Positions 59,822 to 64,000 of a DNA stretch of 64,000 bases are shown piece after piece; the stretch's first letter is position 1, and the number at the start of each line of letters is the position of its first letter. Both the position numbers and the translations under genes were made by a program. Source of the stretch: Parietaria judaica (taxonomy: Eukaryota > Streptophyta > Magnoliopsida > Rosales > Urticaceae). The DNA lies in assembly GCA_954871525.1 (NCBI GenBank), contig OX940867.1:18887343-18951342 (forward strand), written 5' to 3'. The notes below the pieces were generated by a model. That model was not told the DNA's origin. It worked only from the letters and a program-made list of their open reading frames with translations, and ran no database searches.

Positions 59822-61115
59822 ATGCTCTTGCATTAACCAACAATCGACATCTTTTTTTTTTTAACAACAATGAATTCGGTGATTGTCTTCACAAAATTGA
59901 ATATATTAACTTTTGACGACCATAAAACAAATTACATATATACACAACAATAAAAAAAGTGATTTTTTTTTCATGAAAAATTACCACATAGTTCTGTGCG
60001 AGCCTTAATCATTTTCTACGAGATAACTAACTCGAACAGGAGTCTAACGTTGCGTTAAAGATCTTCGCCACAAACTTCGTGAATGATCTCACATAAAAAT
60101 ATTGTACCGATAAATCTGAGTTGTGAGTTCCGCAAAATTTTGATTGTATGTATAAAATAGCGCCGAACGCAACCGTGATCAAGAAAAAAGAGACTATGAA
60201 AATCTCATATTTATAGGATAAGATTTCATAGCGAACTTGGTTAAATTCAATGATTAGTTGAATCTTCAACATAGGTGGTGAAATATCTCATAAGTGGTGA
60301 ACCAATTAGTATTTATATTGGTTCAAAAGGTATTGTTATATTTTGTCAAAGCCTCAAAATATTGGAATTACCATTCCAACGCATTAAATTTATAAATAAA
60401 TAGCTCTAATTGTATTTTCAGGTATAGTTGCGCTGCGAGTAACTCGGTAAGGATTGGAAAAAAAAAAAGCATTAAACTCTTTAATAATGCCAATAAATAA
60501 CTATATCATAAAGACTAAGCAGAGGAATAACAGAAAGAAAGAAATCAAAAGAGCATACAAAAAGTTTAACTAATAGAGCACCTATCCCTCTACCCACGTT
60601 AATTCGGCTCCCAGATCGGACCTCACCCTTCATGCACACCGGCTGAGGATCGCGTAGCCCTGCCCCGTGGGTCAGCATTCACGCGTCCTACCCCATGCTG
60701 CTACACTGTTTTGAAACGCCTATATAAGGCCTCAAGACTCTCAAAAAGAGAAAGGGGGGATGAGAGGGATAAAAAAAAATTCAAAGAAATTTGAAGAAAA
60801 AAAGAAACACGCGCCTATTCTATCCTAATAATTTGAAAAAGTATGTAAAATATCAACGTAATTAAAAAATGTCTGTGATAAATGTCTAAATATTTTAGGG
60901 ACTTTCTTAAAACAAAGGGTTAATTGCGGCAAAAATACCCAATCTTTGGCCATATTCTATGATAAATACCCAACCTCAAACAATGTAGGCGAAAGTACTT
61001 AACGTCGCACTTTTGTTGCCTACCAACTAACGCCGTTAGAGACTTGCCTACGTGGTTGTTAGGTTGTCTCATGTGGCATGCCATGTGGCACAAGCCGCCA
61101 CGTGGCCAAAGGTTG
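59822..61115. other. Intergenic DNA
   Basis: No gene is supported. A GC-richer patch at 60590-60730 ends in CCTATATAAGGCC, a core-promoter-like TATA motif, but no downstream coding region is evident. 60912-61110 has an end (GGTTAATTGCGGCAAAAATA) styled like the 56861 element and short internal inverted repeats (GCGAAAGTAC/GTACTTTCGC), probably part of another non-autonomous element into which element G inserted. Confidence 0.45.
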
Positions 61116-62277
61116 TGTACTTTCGCAGGCCCCTTGAGGTGCAATTTCAGGGAATTGGTTTTCCTATAAATAGGAGCCTCCCCTTCCTCATTTCCACACT
61201 CGCTCACAGCTTTCTCCAGAGCTTCTCTCAGCTAGCTTTCTCTTTCTAGAAATTCGTCCACTCCTATAGGAGGAAGGACTTGAATAAGAGCTGAGATCGT
61301 TCTAGAAGAAGAGTCTCAGCCTCGATAAGGGAAGTTGTTCGACGAGTCCATGAAAGCATCCCTCGTCGGGATAAGGCCCTCGTCACAACGAGCTCGCCTA
61401 CACTGACGAGGTCGACAAAGAAGGAGCATCCCTCGTCGAGATAAGGCCCTCGTCACAACGAGCTCGCCTACACTGACAAGGTCGACAAAGAAGGAGAATC
61501 CCTCGTCGGTATAAGGCCCTCATCACAACGAGCTCGCCTACACTGACGAGGTCGACAAAGAAGAAGCATCCCTTGTCGGGATAAGGCCCCTGTCACAACG
61601 AGCTCGCCTACACTGACGAGGTCGAAAAAGAAGGAACATCCTCTCGTCGGGATAAGGCCCTCGTCATAACGAGCTCGCTTACACTGACAAGGTCGACAAA
61701 GAACATCTCTAGCCGGTAATACCCGGCCTCCTTCCCAAGGGTCACCCCCGCGCCGCCAACATCGGCACTTCTGACGAGTTAAACCACATCGTCAGTCACC
61801 CGCCATTTATCACTAACCCCAAACTACGTGGGACCTGATTCTCTTAAATTGAGATACGTAGGCAGACTCGCCCAACCATAAGCGACGGGGCACAGGCCAA
61901 ATCTACCTTTTTTTTGCAGGTCTTCCCTCGCTGAAGGAGCTCGCCAACAAAGGGAAATCACGAAGAATCATCAAGATCATCTTGGAGCTTCATCAAGACC
62001 GGAGTTTTCCTAGACGAGGACATCCCCAAGACAAGGACTTCGCCCCGACGAGGAGCTTCGCCAAGATACGAAATTTGCCCCCACGAGGGAAGTTCGCCGA
62101 GGATCGCCAAGGAAAGCCCGGAGACTCATCCAAGACGACGGATTCGCCTCCAGCTTTGACGACCATTAGTCAACCTGCGTTGACTCATCATTCAATTATC
62201 AAGGTGTTCAGCGGGTCTAACACGCGACCCGAATCTTGGATCCAACTCTAAGTTAAAGTCATTTTTATGCATTAACA
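61116..62277 (+). mobile_element. Element G: 5' LTR of a Gypsy-like retrotransposon
   Basis: Ends ATTAACA at 62277 and is followed at once by GTTTGGCACTAGAAGGAGGG, the same primer-binding region type as element D. It contains TATA-type CTATAAATAG (61167-61176) and five tandem copies of a 70-bp unit (about 61354-61700). It is related to the solo LTR at 29122-30484. The left edge is uncertain: TGTAC at 61116 is used, but it may lie further left. Confidence 0.65.
61354..61700 (+). repeat. Five-copy 70-bp tandem repeat inside the element G LTR
   Basis: CATCCCTCGTCGGGATAAGG, then CGAGCTCGCCTACACTGACG, recurs about every 70 bp. Copies differ by one to a few bases. It lies downstream of the TATA motif, so in the transcribed part of the LTR. 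Confidence 0.88.
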
Positions 62278-63057
62278 GTTTGGCACTAGAAGGAGGGGTA
62301 GCTGAGAACAAGCCTCGAGACCCTTCCATCATTTATCAGAAGAACTCGGAGTACGATGATCTCCATTCGACATGATGAGCCGCACCAGTGCTTCGCAACG
62401 CGTGACGCCGCAACCGACGACCAGCATCGCGCTCAACACGAGGGCCCAAACCCTCGCCAGGCGGACTCAGCTGCCTCGCCAAGTTTCACCAGCTCAGATC
62501 GGAAGTGAAGACGGTGTCAACGACGTTTCGCGGAGGTCAGTCGACGCTAATGACGAGGAAAGCACAGGAGATAGCAACGGCAACGGAGGTCGCTAGGACC
62601 ACCCCGACCCTCGTCAGGCTCGCCCAAGGGGTCGCGGGGAGGTTCGTCAAGACGAAGAACTAGTAGACGCCAAATATCGCCGGGACCACCCTGACCCTCG
62701 TTAGGAGGTTCGCTAGGCCAAAGATCCTGAAGACGTTGAAGACCGCCGGAACTACCCGGACCCTCGTCAGGCTCGCCCGGGGGGTCGTTAGGAGGTTCGC
62801 CAGGCCGAAGATCCCGAAGACGTTGAAGACCGCCGGAACTACCCGGACCCTCGTCAGGCTCGCTCGGGGGGTTGTCAGGGGGTTCGCAAGGCTGAAGATA
62901 TTGAAGACCACCAGGACTACCCGGACCCTCGCCAGGCTCAGCTGGGGGGTCGTCAGGAGGTTTGCCAGGCCGAAGACTTTAACAACATGGAGCACCGACG
63001 GAACGCCCCAGACCCTCGACAAGGGAACCGCCGTGACGAAGAACGCGACCTTGCAGG
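62278..63057 (+). pseudogene. Start of element G interior: gag-like leader and 87-bp repeats, cut by element H
   Basis: An ATG at 62372 opens a 74-codon frame rich in Arg, Thr, Gln and Ser, likely the beginning of gag but with no recognisable domain. From about 62597 an 87-bp unit (GGAACTACCCGGACCCTCGT, then GTTCGCCAGGCCGAAGA) repeats four to five times; 87 bp is 29 codons, so frames stay open on both strands. Insertion of element H at 63058 ends the readable part. Confidence 0.5.
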
Positions 63058-64000
63058 TGTTGGGGAAAAATATTAATGTCCCCTCCGTCATATCTCGGGA
63101 TGGGCCCTCGATCCATCAGGGTAACCTTTAAAAATTTGTTTTTACACGGAAATGCCCATTTTACACTTTCCGAAGTTACTTCCTTTTTCTAGAACCGAGC
63201 ACCAAGATAACGGAGATTCGATTGGTTAAGTAATTAGTTATTTATTCAAACACGTAATTATTAATTCTAGTCAAGGAAATAAATAAAGCAATAAAATGGT
63301 TATGAATTTATTTACCCAATGCATAAGGCCGTACCTATTTCTCACGATGACTTCCTCTGCGCTTTCTGAATTTGGGCAGAGCTTCCGCCGGCCTTTGAGA
63401 ATGCGCCTAGGGAAGTTGAGCAGAGCTTCCGCACGACTTCTAAAACGACAAGGAAACTCCCAAAGCCTTCCGGGATATTCTCTAGAACTTTCTAGTACAC
63501 AAAGTGTGGGCTTCGTTTGACGGAACTTCGTTGCTTCTAGCCTAGCCGATTTCTAGAAAGAGAGAGAGAGAATTTTGAGAACTTCTTAGAGAGAGAACTC
63601 GAGTTTTTCATATGAGAGTGTTACTGGAATGTGATGCTTAAGCTTTGTATTTATAGTAAAAAGGCACACACACATAACTTTCAATTTTAGATAAATCAAT
63701 CAACCTTAATTAGTGTCAATTACAAATCAATCAATCAAGAACCAATAATAACCTTCCCATTTAGATAGGAGCTCGAAACTATGATGATTAAAATACCTAA
63801 GATTTAATTTCATATGATTTAAATATGTATCATGAAAATCAAATACCTACCATATTAGGTAAAATTCGATTTCATCATATTTTAATCAAGGGAATACATT
63901 TTCTTTAATTAAAATAAATACCAAGAAATCCAATCCCATTTCATGAATAGGTGTTGTCGATTTCTAACATTATTTTTAATCAAAAATTAATTCCAATTAA
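63058..64000 (-). mobile_element. Element H: LTR of a large-LTR Copia-like element, truncated by the window
   Basis: TGTTGGGGAAA starts a sequence that parallels the LTRs of B and E in order: a GGGTAACC phrase, CCCAATGCATAAGGCCGTACC, TCCGGGATATTCTC, a GA-rich patch and a TATA-type TGTATTTATAG. It is more distant than B is from E. Minus orientation is inferred from that colinearity. The remainder lies beyond 64000. Confidence 0.7.

Noticed and set aside
61354..61700. Regularly spaced repeats as a CRISPR-like array
   Set aside because: Direct tandem copies without unique spacers, in a plant retroelement LTR.
62660..63131. Long frames on both strands in element G
   Set aside because: Generated by an 87-bp tandem repeat, a multiple of three; no domain.

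Overview
This window is nuclear DNA from a flowering plant, almost certainly a core eudicot. The evidence is two plant-type intron-containing genes (a BELL1-like homeobox gene and a BTB/POZ gene), AT-rich introns, long AT/GA microsatellites and nested plant LTR retrotransposons with tRNA-type primer sites. The genus cannot be fixed from the sequence alone. Only two ordinary host genes are visible, both on the minus strand: the BELL gene near the left end (4425-10823) and the BTB gene near the right (53613-56442). Nearly everything between them is transposon.

Layout. 1-4424: AT-rich intergenic DNA. 4425-11110: BLH2/SAW1-like BELL gene with four coding exons, a non-canonical GC-AG first intron, a 61-nt exon, an intronic GA-rich tract and an intronic small transposon; a G37 run lies just past its stop. 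11.3-16.8 kb: intergenic, with a diverged tandem duplication, a perfect palindrome and a MITE. 16796-27811: Copia element A (minus strand, target duplication CAGTT), into which sit the remains of a second Copia element B and an intact-looking plus-strand LTR element C (22304-27735, duplication GGAGG). 29122-30484: solo LTR. 30.5-35.1 kb: AT-rich intergenic DNA with a G-box cluster. About 35119-52741: large non-autonomous Gypsy-like element D, filled with minisatellites and carrying Copia element E (37111-47141, duplication GTCCA) and solo LTR F (48647-50278, duplication ACAGT). 56.8-59.8 kb: a MULE-type hairpin element with a perfect 9-bp duplication and a hAT-type element with a perfect 8-bp duplication. 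61.1-64 kb: the 5' end of another Gypsy-like element (G), broken by a further Copia-type LTR (H) that leaves the window.

Most notable: two unrelated non-autonomous LTR retrotransposons each appear to carry a host-type gene where gag-pol should be. Element C carries a 340-codon F-box protein resembling the SKIP28 family, plus an opposing coiled-coil gene. Element E has lost gag, protease and the integrase core and holds instead a three-exon, 197-residue gene with two copies of a C-x2-C-x11-C-R-x-H motif. Its two introns are both 102 nt and nearly identical, so it looks like a tandem exon-intron duplication. Upstream of it in the same element lie three hairpins with one conserved core and unrelated but self-complementary arms, a covariation-like pattern worth testing as structured RNA.

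The nesting gives a relative history: A before B and C; D before E and F; G before H. Element names A-H are local labels used in this annotation only. Family assignments rest on reading motifs and boundaries by eye; no database search was run.
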